This document shows, piece after piece, positions 1 through 13,446 of a stretch of DNA of 64,000 nucleotides. Positions within the stretch are counted from its first letter, which is position 1. The number at the start of each line of letters is the position of its first letter. This DNA comes from Leuctra nigra (taxonomy: Eukaryota; Arthropoda; Insecta; Plecoptera; Leuctridae): positions 28,304,345-28,368,344 of the forward strand of contig OW203762.1 in assembly GCA_934045905.1 (NCBI GenBank), given 5' to 3'. The position numbers and the translations under genes were made by a program. The notes below the pieces were generated by a model that saw nothing but the letters and a program-made list of their open reading frames with translations, made no database searches and had not been told where the DNA came from.

Positions 1-892
1 TTTCTTTCATTATTTCAGACAGCAACGAAATACATTATTTTTCATTCTTCGTAATGAAAACAGAATGACTTTCCCAGTGGTTGACAAAACTTTTGCCTCA
101 ATGATTTCGTCTACTGACCTGTGAAGCTGACTGCCAGAGAGAAGATCACCAATGAAGCGACTACGACGAGATACGACATGACGACGACTCTTTTCTACGA
201 CGTCCGAACGAGTTCCATGGTTGACAATGAGTCGGCGAGCGAGACGCTTCCAGAGATATTCTATGCAAATGCACGCTACATCAGTTGATTACTGATTGTG
301 CGGAGCTCGCGGCTAATGAAATATATGGAAATACGCCGTCACTGGAGACCAATTAGACTCCATGATGGGTAAACGAGATAGGCGTTCAATTAGAGCTGGA
401 GCTTGGTGATAGCGTTCTAATAGTCCGACTATTACATGACTTCAATCAACACACTGACTAATACAGTTCATCCAAGAGTTGAGAAATTCACCCGGCTAAT
501 CTAGTTCACAAGAACGAAGTTAGGTGATTAACTGGATTCCAATATGCGGATCGGTTATTGGGCAAACACCCAAACTTCTAATCTACATAGGGTTAATCAA
601 AACACTGAGTCAACCCTATATTATTTACGGTCACTTAGTTATTTCTGATTAATTGTCCTTCACTATTCTACTACTGATAATTTTATCTTGAATTATTTGA
701 ATCCAATAAATGTCACATTATGTATAGTCCGGTAGACAGGTTGCCACTAATAGGATTTCAAAAGTATTTTATTGTACACTTATTCTTTTACGTGCGATGT
801 CATAACAATGGAAACTACCGAACTTTGATCACCGCAATAAAACTTGTCATCACATCCAATCAAGAAAGTATTAAAACGCTTCCTGTCCTACT

Positions 893-1210
893 TCACCTGA
901 TGACACTTGAATTGAATCTTGTCTGTTCGGCGCGAGCGAGAGCGCGACTGAGGCGCAAGAGAGAGGACGACTGCCGCTCCCACCAGCGTCGAGATGCGCT
1001 CTCACAATGGCAGAGGCACACTCGCGTCGCCGTCAGGAGTTCGCCGATCCGAGCAGCAGCTTCCAGAGCTGTCAGAGTCGGAGTCAGCGGCCAGCGGCCG
1101 GGGTAGAGAAGGCGTGGATCCCGGGGTTTGATATTATTATCAGCGCGACGCCGACGTCGACGCGACGCTACTGCGCATGGCATCGCGACGCTCAATACCA
1201 ACCACGAACA
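893..1210. other. GC-rich island near the left edge
   Basis: CpG-dense sequence stands out from AT-rich flanks. A plus-strand ATG at 1007 in good context (cacaATGG) opens 70 codons, beginning MAEAHSRRRQEFADPSSSF, with no recognised family. It may be a promoter or first exon of a gene extending outside the exons recognised here. Direction is unknown. Confidence 0.3.
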
Positions 1211-2225
1211 CACACGTAGATACTTCAGACTCCCGACGTTTGCATGTTGACACCCGAAGCTTTTTTATCGTCGTGTCACACCCTTAGCTTGCGATGTCCA
1301 CACCAGACGTATGGAGTTATTGGATGAGGGCAGTTTCGAGAGAGCTGAGCGTCGTTTTCTTATTCAAATAATTCATCCCGAGACCCTCCGAAAACTTGAA
1401 TACAAATTTATTGTTCGGACGTAAAGGATGACAAATGAACAGCGTTTAAACTGATTCTGAGCATGTGAGCGACCGCAAGTTGTTTATTGATGAAGGAAAG
1501 CGCTTGAGGCGTGTTTGGCGACAATTAACAGTCACAGCCTCGCAACCTGCGATTAAATCAAAGTTATTTAATTTGCAGCTGTCATCCAGTATCATGAATG
1601 ATCGTTGCAGGGAATTCAGGTTTGGTCAAATCTCCCCCCCCCCCCCCCTCCCCCAGTATAATCCCTATATCTCCACCATACAGATCATCCTTGGTAACAT
1701 TTTCAGTGGAGGTTTGAAAAGAAAAGCAATCTTTTAAACGAATAACATTAATTTTAAGTTTGCTGAATTATTATCATCCTTATCTTATACCTTTTAATAA
1801 TGTTTTCAATTCAGACGCGTTACTGTACAGGAGAGGTGTGAAGCAAGAGTACAATAAATTCCCTGTAAGTACAAGTACAAATTACAATAGTAACGGCATT
1901 GTTATTACACATGCAATAAGAAATATCAAAAAACAGAATTTCGAAACTCTCCAAGATTTACATAACTTCTTCTATAATAAATAGTAGTTAGCCCACAGCC
2001 ATAAATAATGCATGCTTTGCTTTGTTGTCGTTTATTACAGGCAATTAAAAAAATCTACGTCCCTCATGGCTTTAAGGAGCTAAGGAGCGACGCTTTCCAG
2101 GACAAAGAAGGATCGTGACTTACATAACGCTTAATTTTGCATTTTAAAGTAGAATTACTTTACGCACCGAAAACCTGCCAGAAAACCATTTTCAAAAAAG
2201 CATTTTCACGTTGTAAAGCTACGAG

Positions 2226-2405
2226 ATGTCAACTCTGCATAGCAAATTTGTCGAGCAGCGCGGCCGAGGGTCCTCCAACTCGAGTCAACCGGACGGCGGC
2301 GTTAATGAAGGTAATGAATCGCTCGCTAAAGCTGTTCCTCGTTTGATAGAAGCATGCCGGCGCGTACCCCAGGGCAGCCAACAGAGACGCATTGTGTGCG
2401 AGTGA
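2226..2405 (+). other. Short unassigned open frame with protein-like composition
   Basis: The ATG in acgagATGtcaactc opens 59 codons, reading MSTLHSKFVEQRGRGSSNSS, then a QPDGGVNEGN stretch and AKAVPRLIEACRRVPQGSQQ. The tail TGCGA|gtgatg could be a donor. Composition is richer in charged residues than random frames nearby. A CRE (GTGACGTCAC at about 2451) follows. No family was recognised and no partner exon found. Confidence 0.25.
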
Positions 2406-5180
2406 TGGACGCTCGCCACCGCTCTACCGTGAAATGTAACGTCGGGACGGCGTGACGTCACTGCACGCCGCATTAGACGCCTAGATGACGTCTTGGCACC
2501 TCTCAAGAGGCACGGATTGTTCAAGAGACGACCGGATTGCCGGTGTCAAACTCACGAAGAAGAGAAGCCGATTTCTGCCAGCTCAGCGGATCAGATCGAT
2601 ATAGAAGCGTCGTACTTGAAACACTGACAACTGATTGACGGATATTTCGGTGTAGGTACTTACCTCCAGCAGCAGTTTCAAGTGATTGGCAGATACTGCG
2701 TAGTTGAGATGAAGCTTAATACCGAATTTCAGTTAGTCAGCTGCTGCTGGGAAAATTAGATGATGTTTCGCAGACTCCAAATGAAAGAAAAACAATCCAA
2801 ATTGATTGCCTGAAAGAACTCGTAAACGCGTAGGCTACAAATTTGACAACACCAAATGCGATTATCAACGTGCCTCGTAGGTTTTTTTTTTACTTTTACC
2901 TTTGAAAATGTTGACCTTTAACGGAGTACATAGAGAAACCTGGTTGATAATTAAAATTTGTATTTTTGGAAGATGCACAAAGGTAGAGAAAATAATTGAA
3001 GCAAATTTACAACATTGATAGTACTATTTATTGTTTAACGAATTGAAATATATGTTAGTAATTTCTTCAGCACACAAAGTTATACCTAAGACTAACAGTG
3101 ACTAACAACTTCGATTATAATACATTTCAAATTCATTTGAATTCGCGAACATTGCCGATTAGCATTTATATACAAGTAAAATAAAACATATCATTAAAAT
3201 TTCAGGAGACTGCATCAGTATTTTCACTTGTTTCGAATACTTACATTGTGAATTAACCTCTCTGCATGGAACAAAATAATACAATCGATTTTAAATTGCT
3301 GATGGCAGTGTCACAGTCTCATATAAGAAAATTTACTCCATGCAAAGACTAGATACCTACTACATACTCGTCTTTGGTATATTTCAAAATTAACACCTCA
3401 AATTGAATAATCATACAAGAAACCAGGATGTCCATGATTTTGTCAACAGAGTGTTCTATAAATATTCGAGTGGGTTTAACAGTACAGGTATCAACATTTA
3501 ATATAAATGCTGTCATGTAATCAGGGTGAATATTTTCCATCATCAAAGATATAGAGGAAAGTGAGAAACCCTCTAGGCATAGAATTATTTGTCACTTTAC
3601 TAATTTGTATATTTACTCTCGTGAATGTTTAATTATTATTTCCTAGAGGTGGTTCAAGAGTGAGGAAAATCCAGTGTGTAGGTAGTTAAATGTAATAATA
3701 GGACTCCCCTGAGGTGCAAATGTGATGTGAGTAACTGGTGGCTTGGCTTAACATTCACTTTATATCATAAAATGAATCACCATTTCTGCCCGCAGGGCAA
3801 ATAATTTTATAATCCCCGTCAATAGAAAATGAGAAAACAATAGAAACGTACATGCCACATGTAGAAAGAAAATTATATAAAAAGAGAATAATAGAAGTAC
3901 TTAATGAAATTGGTATGAACTTCCAATCATAAAAATATATCAATATTACAATTTCACTACAAAATTATTATTCCAACATTTCTGAATACATAATCGATAA
4001 TTAAATTCTTGGCTTGATAGAAAACTTAGAACCATCAAGGCACAAATAAATTAAAAGAAATTGATGGAAAGTCAAATAATTATAAATTTTTCCTATAGAA
4101 AATAAAAAGTCAGAACTGTAATGAAACAATATCATCATAGGTACAAAAATATTATACTTAAAATAAAAATTAAAGTTCAGAACAAAAAATAATAACATAG
4201 TAAACCTTTTATGTTTTGAGAACTAAGAAAATATCTTGAACTGACAAGAGTTCTTCATCATAACAAAATCTAAATTGACAGTGACAAAGTGTCAAACCCT
4301 CTATAGGCATTCTTACTTCACCATGGAGTATATATCAATAATTTCATAAATAAATCAAGACTTTGTGAAGATTTGGAAGTCCAGAATCTTCAACTAAGGC
4401 ATGATCCGAAAACAGTATTTCTTAAATGAAAATCGGACAGTAATGTAGAATCATTTCACAGATATTTCTCAACAGATCTCTCGGTGCAGTTGAACAGAAC
4501 ATAATAAAGATTGGTCAACTGGCAATTACGACTAATTTGTGACTTACCAGCATCACATCTACAGTCTTTCTGATTAGTTTTAGTACTAACACACAACTGA
4601 AGAGACTGTAGTTACAATACTTATTAATTAATACTAGTAGTATGATTACATACTAGGCTATGTGAAATGCATTCTTCTCATCCAATTCCTATACAAAAAT
4701 GGGCCAATAAACTATAGTTAATTATATAACACTATACACACTAAATTAAGGGAAGCATTATACAAACAACCTTCTCGAACGATACGGAGATATCCTTCTT
4801 CATGCAAAAAGCAATGTTAATGTGAAGTGACCATTTAATATTTTTCACGTTGACAATAATTTGATTAGAATGATCATTTCATCAGTAATGAATGAGATTT
4901 CATTTAATTAAGGAACACTATCTACCTTTCTACTTCATACAATTAAAACGAAGAATAAAAGGTAAAATCTTCTCGGTAGCATGATCATTGGTATTTTGTC
5001 AATCGCAATATACATATATCGAGGACATACTATTTTATATTTTATTTTTACACTGAGATACGAAGTTCTAGTGTATGTCCACTGTATGAAATCCTAAAAC
5101 CCCTATTCTGCCTTGAAAATTGAAATGATATGATTGCAGTGTTTGAACTCCCTTATTTCCAAGTTATTAATTCAAACCAC
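2406..5180. other. No gene seen
   Basis: AT-rich stretch with many short minus-strand frames of low complexity. It may contain distal 3' UTR of GNB5 or intergenic DNA. No repeat boundaries were recognised. Confidence 0.5.
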
Positions 5181-5556
5181 AATTAAGAGGCAAACGGAAG
5201 CAAACGGGAATCGCACGGTTTGTCAGAGCGTTTTTTTTTGAAATGTTGCCTTCCCATTAAATAATTTAAAAAAATCAGATAGTAAGTAACGACCCATAAC
5301 AGCCCAATAGACTAAATAATGCCACACACTGGAGTACTTTATGACCTCTGGTGCGACCTCAAAGAGTTAAATACGATTATTATACTAAAAATATCATATT
5401 TAACACTCCAGTGTGCGGCATTATTTAGTCTATTAGGCTGTTATGGGTCGTTACTATCTGATTTTTTAAAATTATTTAGTAAGATGACAAAATTAAAAAA
5501 AAAAAACGCTCTGACGAACCGTGCGATTCCCGTTTGCTTCCGTTTGCCTCTTAATT
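5181..5556. mobile_element. Foldback MITE with ~150-bp inverted arms
   Basis: The left arm 5181-5335 (TTAAGAGGCAAACGGAAGC, then GCACGGTTTGTCAGAGCG) is mirrored by 5404-5556 (CGCTCTGACGAACCGTGC, then GCTTCCGTTTGCCTCTTAA). The inner pair is CCACACACTGGAGT / ACTCCAGTGTGCGG, with a loop of about 70 bp. TTAA lies at both outer ends, which would fit a TTAA target, but TTAA could also be part of the TIR. Confidence 0.8.
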
Positions 5557-6237
5557 ATAAGTAACAAATTTTATTTCTAACAAAGTGCGATTGTAATTTG
5601 AATAAATGTAAATGGCACCTATGAGAGAAAGGAACAGATCTACCTATGTTGAATTAATTGCTATTAAATCTTGCGAGAGAATAAGATCAGTATTTAATTA
5701 GCTTGTAGGGTTGAAGGGGAATTGCAGGGATCACTACAATATGAATTGAGTGATTTGTAATACAAACTCAAGCTTAAAGAATGACCGGCATGCGAGTTCA
5801 AGACCAAATCAATGCTGTACCACAAAGCAAAGTCTCAAGTACTCCACAACTCTAGCTAAACCTTACATCATCCGATGTGTGGTCAATTTCTTCTTGGCAG
5901 TTTTCATAGCATGTTCATAAGATTCGATCGAGATACATGATATTGCAAAGTTACAAATAATTTAAAGGTTTCCATTAACTGAAAGTGAAACACAACTAAC
6001 TTCAGCCTCTAATTAACTCTTGAGTCTTGACTTGCATGGTATGCATGCTCACAACCTTGATATTGTGCATTGACTGAACAGTTCGAGTTAGTTAAAGGCT
6101 TCAGTAAATAGGCCTTTGGTCAAGTCAACAAAATGATGACTTGTGCTGGTTTACGGAGTCTTTAAAGAATGCCTTACAATTCGGATGTAAACCAGCTCTT
6201 AGCTTCAGATTGAAAGTGGCAGTAGATGGAGACTGAC

Positions 6238-9200
6238 TTAAGCCCAGACTCGGAGCGTGTAGTCCCAGCTGCCCGTGGACAGAGCCGTGCCGTCGGGAGA
6301 GACTTGAAGACATGAGACTCTGTTCTCGTGGCCGTAGAGCAGTGTGACGCGCACACACTTGAGCGAGTCCCACACGTTGATTGTGTAGTCGTTGTAGCCA
6401 GCAAACAACAGTCGTCCTGCAATGCAATACAACGCATTGTATTCCTCAACAAAAAATCATTGTAATTCCCTTACTAATTTCTTGTTAATCTTTTGTATTG
6501 TTGTTGTGAGTTTCTCAACTATGTGTTGTCGTCTCAAATTTCTGTACCATCTCAAAATTAAGAAAATCATAATTGATGTTTCATAGTGAGAGTTTACTGT
6601 TACTATAGAAAAAAATGTGTACTCACTCTACACCAAAGTCTATATACAGCTGGTACAAGATCAAACAAAAATTTAAAATGTTGAATATACGAACTTCGTT
6701 AATAAGTTATATATCTTGAAACTTACCGCTGACTGAGAAATCGACGGAATTGACTCCGAAGATTATGCTTTCCTTGCTGTAGACAGCCACCTCCTTATCA
6801 GCCCGCAGATCAAACAACCGACACTGCGGGAAAAACACTTGTTCAATACAAACGATCCCATATCACAACAATATGACAACTGACAATTTAGTTGATAACT
6901 GATACTTGAGACAAAAGTTCAAAATGTATAAACATCTTTGAACAATTATCAAGGTACCATTTGATTCATCCATCCGGTTGGTGCTTATTCAAGACCTAAA
7001 TGACTTTGTATTACAATATGAGGTTTTTGAATAGGTATCAATGAACAAGTTCTATTTGAAGAGAGATGATGGAAACCGGACATAATGATGGACAAAAGTT
7101 ACGGATACCTTGAACAAAAGGAGACTTGTTTGGTATGGCCATGTACAATGGATGGGAGAGGAGAGATGGCTGAAAAAGATCAACAAGTGGATGCCTCCAG
7201 GTCGAAGAAGGAGAGGACGGCCTAGAGAGGAGTGGAAGAAGCGGCAGGTCAGGTTGGACATGGAGGCAAGAGGGTTGGAAGATGAGGACTGTGTGGATAG
7301 GAGAATGTGGCATCTGGAATGTGGGAAACGGCCATAGCTGCTGTAGGTAACCCAGTTAATAAATAATAATGATGGAAATTAAGTATTCTACTCACAGTGG
7401 AGTCATCTGATCCAGTTGCCACTGCATCGCCACTTGGATGGAACTTCACACTGTTGATGTCCGACTGATGGCCTTCAAACGATTGAACACATTGACCGGT
7501 CCGCATGTCCCAGATAAGAACCATTCGATCACAGCTCTGTAACAAGAAATAATGACATAAGATACGATACCTCATTTCATCGCCAAGGAAAGTACACGTT
7601 GAGTGTGTGACTAGGTAAAAAGAATAAGTGATCATGCTACTGCTTACCCCCGACACAAATGTGTTGCCAGTCTCCGACGGTGCCAGATCCAGTGCCATGA
7701 CATCGCCGGCATGGCCGTGGAAGTTCTGTAGCAATTGACCCGACTCAACATCCCACAACGCGCAAGTCGAGTCTCCACTGCCAGTGAGAATCTGCAGGCA
7801 TAGGAAAACTGTAGATGTTATTTGGAACGACTATAGTCTTGGGTGGTTAACTGAAATATAGAAACTGAATTTTCACTCTTGAATCATACATTATTAGATC
7901 ATAGTAAATTGTTATGGCCGTTATAAAAGTAGATAATATTTATGACATTGATAATGATTGCCAACTGAAAAGACTAAAAACGAACAGGAATAATAACCCT
8001 CCAGTTCAGAGTATTTTTGTGAATTGTCTAACCTGTTGATCGGAATTAGGAAATGTGCAGCAACTCATGTAGCTCGTGTGTGTGCCAACTGTCTTCTTGC
8101 GTGTTGAGACATCTTCTTCGAGACTAAGTGGATAAACAGTGACTTTGTTGTCAAGGCCACCGCAGGCGACCAGATTACCAGACGGAGCATACGCGCAAGC
8201 CATCACCCAGGTTGTTGGCATTGTCACAGCGTGCTCCTTATTTGTTGTAAACGCATCCCAGATAATCATCTTCCCATCCTGATAAACAACAATAATGGGC
8301 CAAATTATTACAGGTTTATATTTCTTAGGAATGCAATATCCTTGAAAACACAACAGCATGCATAACAGCCAGCAGGTAGGACAATGACAAATATACTAAA
8401 ACTAGGAAACCGTTCAGTGTAACGAGTTTAATAACAGATCCATGTGGCTTGCGCGAATTTGGTATTTTTTAGAAAATCTCCTTTGACAGCTCTTCAAACT
8501 CTTCGCTCTACAGACCGTGGAAAGAAACGAAAGCTCTCACGTCTGAGCTCTCACCAGATGGAGCCACTAGCCAGTTATTCTGTAAGGCCGAGAAAGACAA
8601 GGTACATTGCGGGCTCAGAAATGTAGTCTTTCTCGGACTAACAGAACAACTGACGAGTGGCTCCATCTGTTGAGAGTCCATAGCTACGTTGAACGAACTG
8701 TAATAGGTAGCTTAGATTTGAAACTTAGAACTTAGAGCTTAAATAAAAGATTTCAAAACAAACAAGACACAACGAACCTGAGAAGACGAAACAATATGAC
8801 GTTTGTCTGGCGACCAATCGGAGCATAAAACCTTTGCTTGATGTCCCTTGAGTACACGACGTGGTTTAATGTTCAGGTAGTTGATCACTTCTAGTCTTTC
8901 AGCGACAGTTGACACTGGCAAAGTGAACTATGAATTAGTGTGCGTTGATGACAGTACCTAGTTTTCAGAGGTAGGTACCAAAAAGTATCATATTACCACA
9001 GCTAGGTAAAGTGGACCCAGCGAGCGTGGAGAAAGTTCAGCAAATGTTGTGTAAAATTCAACAATGGGCTTAGCTTGTAATCCTGAGTGTTTTGAAGTGT
9101 GTCTGGTTGTAAATATCTCTCAACCACTGCAGGTGTTTGGGAAAGGGTTGTTTTGTTGTGGTGCCAAATATCTTTCAATGCAGTCGGCTTTTAAAATTCA

Positions 9201-9773
9201 CGGAAAGTTGTATAAAATGGCAACAGTGCAGGTGGAAGGGGGTGGCAGGTCATCACTCGGGTTGCATCTTGTCAGAGCTTAACTGTCAAACAAGGGTCAA
9301 ACAATACTGCCCATCTTATGAAAGGAAATGCTACACGCTCGCTGGGTCCACTATAGTACTTAGTAGGAAAGCTATAAAGCTAGTTTTAAAATATGAATTG
9401 TGGGTTACCATTAATAAGAATCCAATTGGCAATTACGGTAAAATTATCGTCAACAGATGCCACTCGATATCGGTTGCGGACAAAGGGAGATTTTCCATCG
9501 GCTGCGCTTCCATTGCAAGTGGCATCGGCTGACGGTAATGTTACCCCGATTACAACCACTCAAACCAAATATTTATGTGTGCTTGGTTTAAAAGAGACTT
9601 ACAGGCAACTATGGATCACGGACTAGGTAGGTAGGTAGTAGGTACTTACAAGCAACATCATTGAGTTTCTGTCTCTCCTCCTCCAATTTTGCTTTAAGAC
9701 TTTCTGCTTCTTTTGTAAGAACTTCTGCGCTTTCTACAGGGCTGCTTATTTTGACGTCGCCGTCAGATGCCAT
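6238..9773 (-). CDS. GNB5: G protein subunit beta-5 (7 coding exons)
   Basis: A WD40 beta-propeller protein of the divergent G-beta-5 class, which pairs with the G-gamma-like domain of R7 RGS proteins in neurons (family knowledge). Exons run 9650-9773, 8778-8914, 8033-8278, 7648-7791, 7396-7536, 6727-6823 and 6238-6416. All have GT-AG borders, phases agree throughout, and the total is 355 residues, close to the 353 of the short vertebrate form. The N-terminus is a charged coiled coil ([18 protein letters not shown]) typical of beta-5. WD-repeat signatures follow: [51 protein letters not shown] and the terminal [11 protein letters not shown] with TAA stop. The start ATG at 9773 gives [11 protein letters not shown]. 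Introns hold a non-LTR retrotransposon fragment, a TIR element and a foldback. CNBP lies about 0.7 kb upstream on the same strand. No polyadenylation signal was assigned with confidence. Confidence 0.95.
7080..7375 (+). mobile_element. Non-LTR retrotransposon 3' fragment (RT C-terminal end)
   Basis: From about 7089 an open stretch reads [20 protein letters not shown], then [14 protein letters not shown] and [12 protein letters not shown], ending at 7337. The RRLxWxGHVxxM...GRRxRGRPxxxW pattern is the familiar C-terminal tail of LINE endonuclease/reverse-transcriptase polyproteins. An AT-rich tail (aataaataataatg) follows. There is a stop just upstream and no RT core, so it is a 5'-truncated dead copy. 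It is antisense within the intron between GNB5 exons 7396-7536 and 6727-6823. Confidence 0.8.
8544..8678. repeat. Foldback inverted repeat in GNB5 intron
   Basis: The left arm (8544-8597, containing CAGATGGAGCCACT and CCGAGAAAGAC) is the imperfect reverse complement of the right arm (8625-8678, containing GTCTTTCTCGG and AGTGGCTCCATCTG), with a loop of about 27 bp. It is probably the core of a small MITE. No target duplication was resolved. Confidence 0.75.
9009..9353. mobile_element. TIR element in GNB5 first intron, TA flanks
   Basis: The ends are inverted: left GTGGACCCAGCGAGCGTG, right CACGCTCGCTGGGTCCAC, a perfect 18-bp match. Both ends are bordered by TA, which suggests a Tc1/mariner-type MITE with TA duplication. 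The interior carries no credible protein. The superfamily is inferred from the TA flanks only. Confidence 0.6.
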
Positions 9774-10333
9774 TATAAGAGATTGCTTTTATAAAACTGG
9801 CTGTCAAAACATACCCGAAAGAATCTGTACAAATCGAACTCGGGCCCTCAGCTGTCAAACTGTGTTGTTACAGCGCAAGGTCATTCAAAGCCCCTCCCCG
9901 GAAGTTCGTTTATGATTTGGCGCCAAGAGGAGACATTTTTAAAAGCAACCACCTTGCACAGATTTATGCAGTGGTTCCCTAGTAGTTCTCATCCAAAAAA
10001 TAGCCTCAGGCAAATAAAATTATCTGAAGAGAACCACCTGTTCAGCCTTCATACAAATATTGGCAGGAAACGAGCTGGGTAGTTCCAAGACCATGCAGCA
10101 TCAGTGCTATTGATTTTTAAATTGCACTCTGATCATTTCTTTAATAATTTACAAGAATCTTGAGTCTGATTGATGTTCCGTAACTATTGGATATTGAGCA
10201 AATTACAAGCAAAAATTACTGATCATTTCATCAAAATATAAATAAATGATTACATGCCAAGGAAGGGAAAACAAGGAATGAAGATGACCAAGGAAAGTGT
10301 GAATGAAAAATTATGGAGGATGTAAAATAAAAG

Positions 10334-10339
10334 TTTATT
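10334..10339 (-). terminator. Candidate polyadenylation signal of CNBP-like gene
   Basis: AATAAA on the minus strand (TTTATT on plus), about 140 bp past the CNBP stop codon. It is the nearest canonical hexamer downstream of that stop. Confidence 0.55.
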
Positions 10340-10480
10340 AATTATTCCGCAAACGACAAACACAAATAATGAGATTCAGGTTAAGCCCAACTTGTAAGAA
10401 ATCCTATGCCAATATTTCTTACTCCCTTTCAAAATTTAGATGTTTGTATCATTTCAGTCGTAGTTAATTGTAAGAATGGT

Positions 10481-11862
10481 TCAGTTGCGACGTCCCTGAT
10501 CGCAATCACGGCTCATGTGGCCGCTCTTGCCGCAGTTGTAGCAATTCCTGCCTCCACCGCCGCCGCCACCACCGCCTCCCTCAGGGCAGTCACGAGAGAT
10601 ATGTCCCGGTTGGTTGCAGTTGTAGCACGAGCCGCCACCTCCTCCTCCTCCCCTGCCTCCACCGCCGCGCGAGGACTCCGGACACTCTCGGGAAATATGC
10701 CCGACCTTGTTACAGTTGTAACATGTGGGTCCGCCTCCACCCCCACCTCCGCCCCCAGACTCGGAGCAATCGCGTGCAAAGTGACCGGAGCCATTGCACT
10801 TGTAGCACTTGATATCACCGCGGCCACCGCCGCCTCCTCCTCCCCCACGACCACCGCCGTCACCTTCAGACATTGAGTACACATTACTAGACAGTGTCGC
10901 GCTGCTATGTCATGTTCACACACAACACACTCTGAAGGAGGCACATGTTCTTGCAACGAAGACCATTGGTTCCCAAGGCACCAGGCGCAACTTCAATTAA
11001 AACACTACAGATAGCTCAGCCATCTTGATCAGGCGAGGGCCATGCAAATGATGGCCCTACAGTCACAATGTCTGCAACATAAAGATGCAAAACATCAGAC
11101 TCCTTGCTGAAATGCAGGGTGTTCTGTGTAGTGGGGGGGACGTCTTACATGCTACAGTTGGCCTTGAAGTGAGCACATGGCTGTGATAATTAAAATGTTA
11201 ATGAAAGTGAAGGAAGAACGAGTATGTATTGTATAGTTTAAGAATTCAATAATATTGTAGTATTTAGGTAGTTATGAGAACTATTTGATAACATCACCTT
11301 GAATCACAGACGCCTCATGCAAAACAATTTCCCCATTGAGCACAAGGAAATCGGAAGCATGGCATGCCTCCGTGATCAAGGTGAACCTCATCAATAAATG
11401 CCCAATTAATATATATTGCATATCATATGAATCGGTTACATGGAATCATGAATGCTTTATTATTCAACTTTAAGGTCAAAACGACGAAACTTGTAGCAAT
11501 GGCGGGTTCCCCCCTTGACAAGGGCCTCTGCATTGTGTTATCATTTGGTCGATTTTAGATATAAAGTTCGTTTTAATTAGTAAATGTATGGGCATTAGCG
11601 GATAATAGAAATATCATTACAATATATAATGAACTACAACACAAGAAATGGAAGGTGTAGAATGATAAAACAACGCCGGCATGGCAATCTTGAAACAGAC
11701 GCCACATTGCAGGTGACGCGGTTTCAAAATGCCGGTAGCCAAGCTAGGCAGTACTCTTATTTTAATACAAAATCTATATAATAAATCAAATTAATTACCT
11801 TCGGGACATTCGCGGGCGAAATGTCCAGTGCGGTTGCACTTATAGCAAACGCTGGAACTCAT
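10481..11862 (-). CDS. CNBP: CNBP/ZNF9-like CCHC zinc-knuckle protein (2 coding exons)
   Basis: A single-stranded nucleic-acid-binding protein; relatives bind G-rich DNA and RNA and affect translation (family knowledge). Exon 1 (11799-11862) gives [19 protein letters not shown], a complete first knuckle, and ends CCCGAAG|gtaatt. Exon 2 (10481-10863) begins after ctgaag and keeps phase (G|GT = Gly). Total 148 residues. There are five CX2CX4HX4C knuckles: [56 protein letters not shown] and [14 protein letters not shown], separated by poly-Gly linkers with RGG-like stretches. Vertebrate CNBP has seven knuckles, so this is a shorter form. The upstream 5' UTR was not delimited. The same GC-rich repeats leave long open frames in other phases, which are artefacts. 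Confidence 0.9.
10864..11798 (-). other. Intron of CNBP-like gene
   Basis: This is a 935-bp intron with donor gtaatt after 11799 and acceptor ctgaag before 10863. An alternative AG (tgtctag) lies about 25 bp upstream of the chosen acceptor but would place a stop in frame. No recognisable repeat was seen. Confidence 0.7.
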
Positions 11863-13446
11863 GGTGCAACGAATAATATGTGATCAATTATCTTTTGTAG
11901 CAGCTCTCTTCAACCAACTTGTACAGACTCTTCCTCGTGGTGAAGTGAACGAAACCGAAACGAAACGTTCGTGAGCGGGCAGCAAGTCTACTTGCAAGGT
12001 CCACAAAAAGCACGGCATGGAAATCGCTAGTACTGGCAGTTCATGAGATCAATTGACCATGCAGTATCCTCAGCAAGAAGGCCGTGATCATGATAAACAT
12101 TGATCAAGTTCATACATTTTCAACTACTAGTTTTAACACCTTGAAAATGTAAACATTAAATAAAATGTTATAAATTAAAGCTAACAATATTCTGTGTTTA
12201 AACTTTAAAGATATCCTAGAATAAGCGATTCATATTGGAATATTGATATTGTCCAATCAAATGCCTTGTTTATAGCGGGACGAGCTCCATTATTCAAATC
12301 TCATAATAAACGGCAAAAGAATAAAATAAAAATGTAAAATGTAGAATAAAAATGTCAACATTTTTGGATTAAACGAAATCCTTCGCAAATATATTTAATT
12401 CAATTTTATTAATTATATTTAATTTTACTACAATTTAATGTGAAACTTTACAAAGTTGGGACAAAAATATCTACAGAAACAAACAAGCAAGACTTCCATA
12501 AAATTAGTCAACTAGGTATCTAATCTACCTTCCTAAATTAATATGCAACAGGTATCATTTTCAACAACATTATTTATTCAAGGCAGCACAAAGATCAATT
12601 ATAAAAATTGTTGTCAAAATAAATCCCTGAAAATTATTGACAAAAAATTATGACGGAAATTGAAGAAGGTAGAATGGAGTTGTATATTATACAACATCAT
12701 GGTAGAAACACACTTATTGTTATTATATTAGAACACAGAGAATGAGCTGTAAACAATAAAGTTTCATACATTACTAAACGTTATAGTATGTATCATAAGA
12801 TAAAAGTCAACATTTTTCTAAAGCTACCTTCAAACATTCATTACGAAACAAATAGGAATACAATCACATGAAAGCATACACAGTACACAAATATTGATTG
12901 AAAATATCGTTGCAAAGTAAATAGGTACCTAATACATGCATTTTGAAATTCAGTGAATGACCTATAAAAAAGTATAATAAGAATATCCAAAGTTGTACTC
13001 ATCCAAATCATATTTGTATCAAACTACTAATTAGTTAGTTATTAACTTATGACTTTGATCTTTAATTCCAAGATTAGGGCACTTATCTAATATTATTTTT
13101 TACTAAAACCAGTAGAAGTGATAAGTTAATGTGAAAAGTTTTGGTCCGCTGAAGGATTACGATCAGAGATGAGTTATAGTAAAAATTACAATATTAAGAT
13201 AAGGGTCCACAACCCTTTACAAATTCTGGTATCAACCAAAACTCAGCAAAATACCACAGAGGAAAAATTACATTAAAATTAAAATCCTTTAACATTAAAA
13301 TTATTTTAAAATTGATTCGGGAGGGAGATCATATTATTATTATATTAAGCTGAGCATTATGTAACCAATCTAGGTACATCATTCATTTATAAAATGTAAA
13401 AACAAGACAAAGAAATAAACACTAAGCAGCAAATTCTGTTTACAAT
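11863..13446. other. Gap upstream of CNBP-like gene
   Basis: The first 150 bp contain the presumed promoter and 5' UTR of the CNBP-like gene; no TATA box is evident. The remainder is AT-rich with no credible exon or repeat boundary recognised. Confidence 0.5.

Noticed and set aside
1625..1650. Poly-C tract as part of another hAT element
   Set aside because: No inverted ends were found around it, so it is only a homopolymer run.
10406..10876. 156-codon plus-strand frame over the CNBP gene
   Set aside because: It is an antisense shadow of Gly-rich zinc-knuckle coding sequence, rich in Ala and Thr as expected of the complement.
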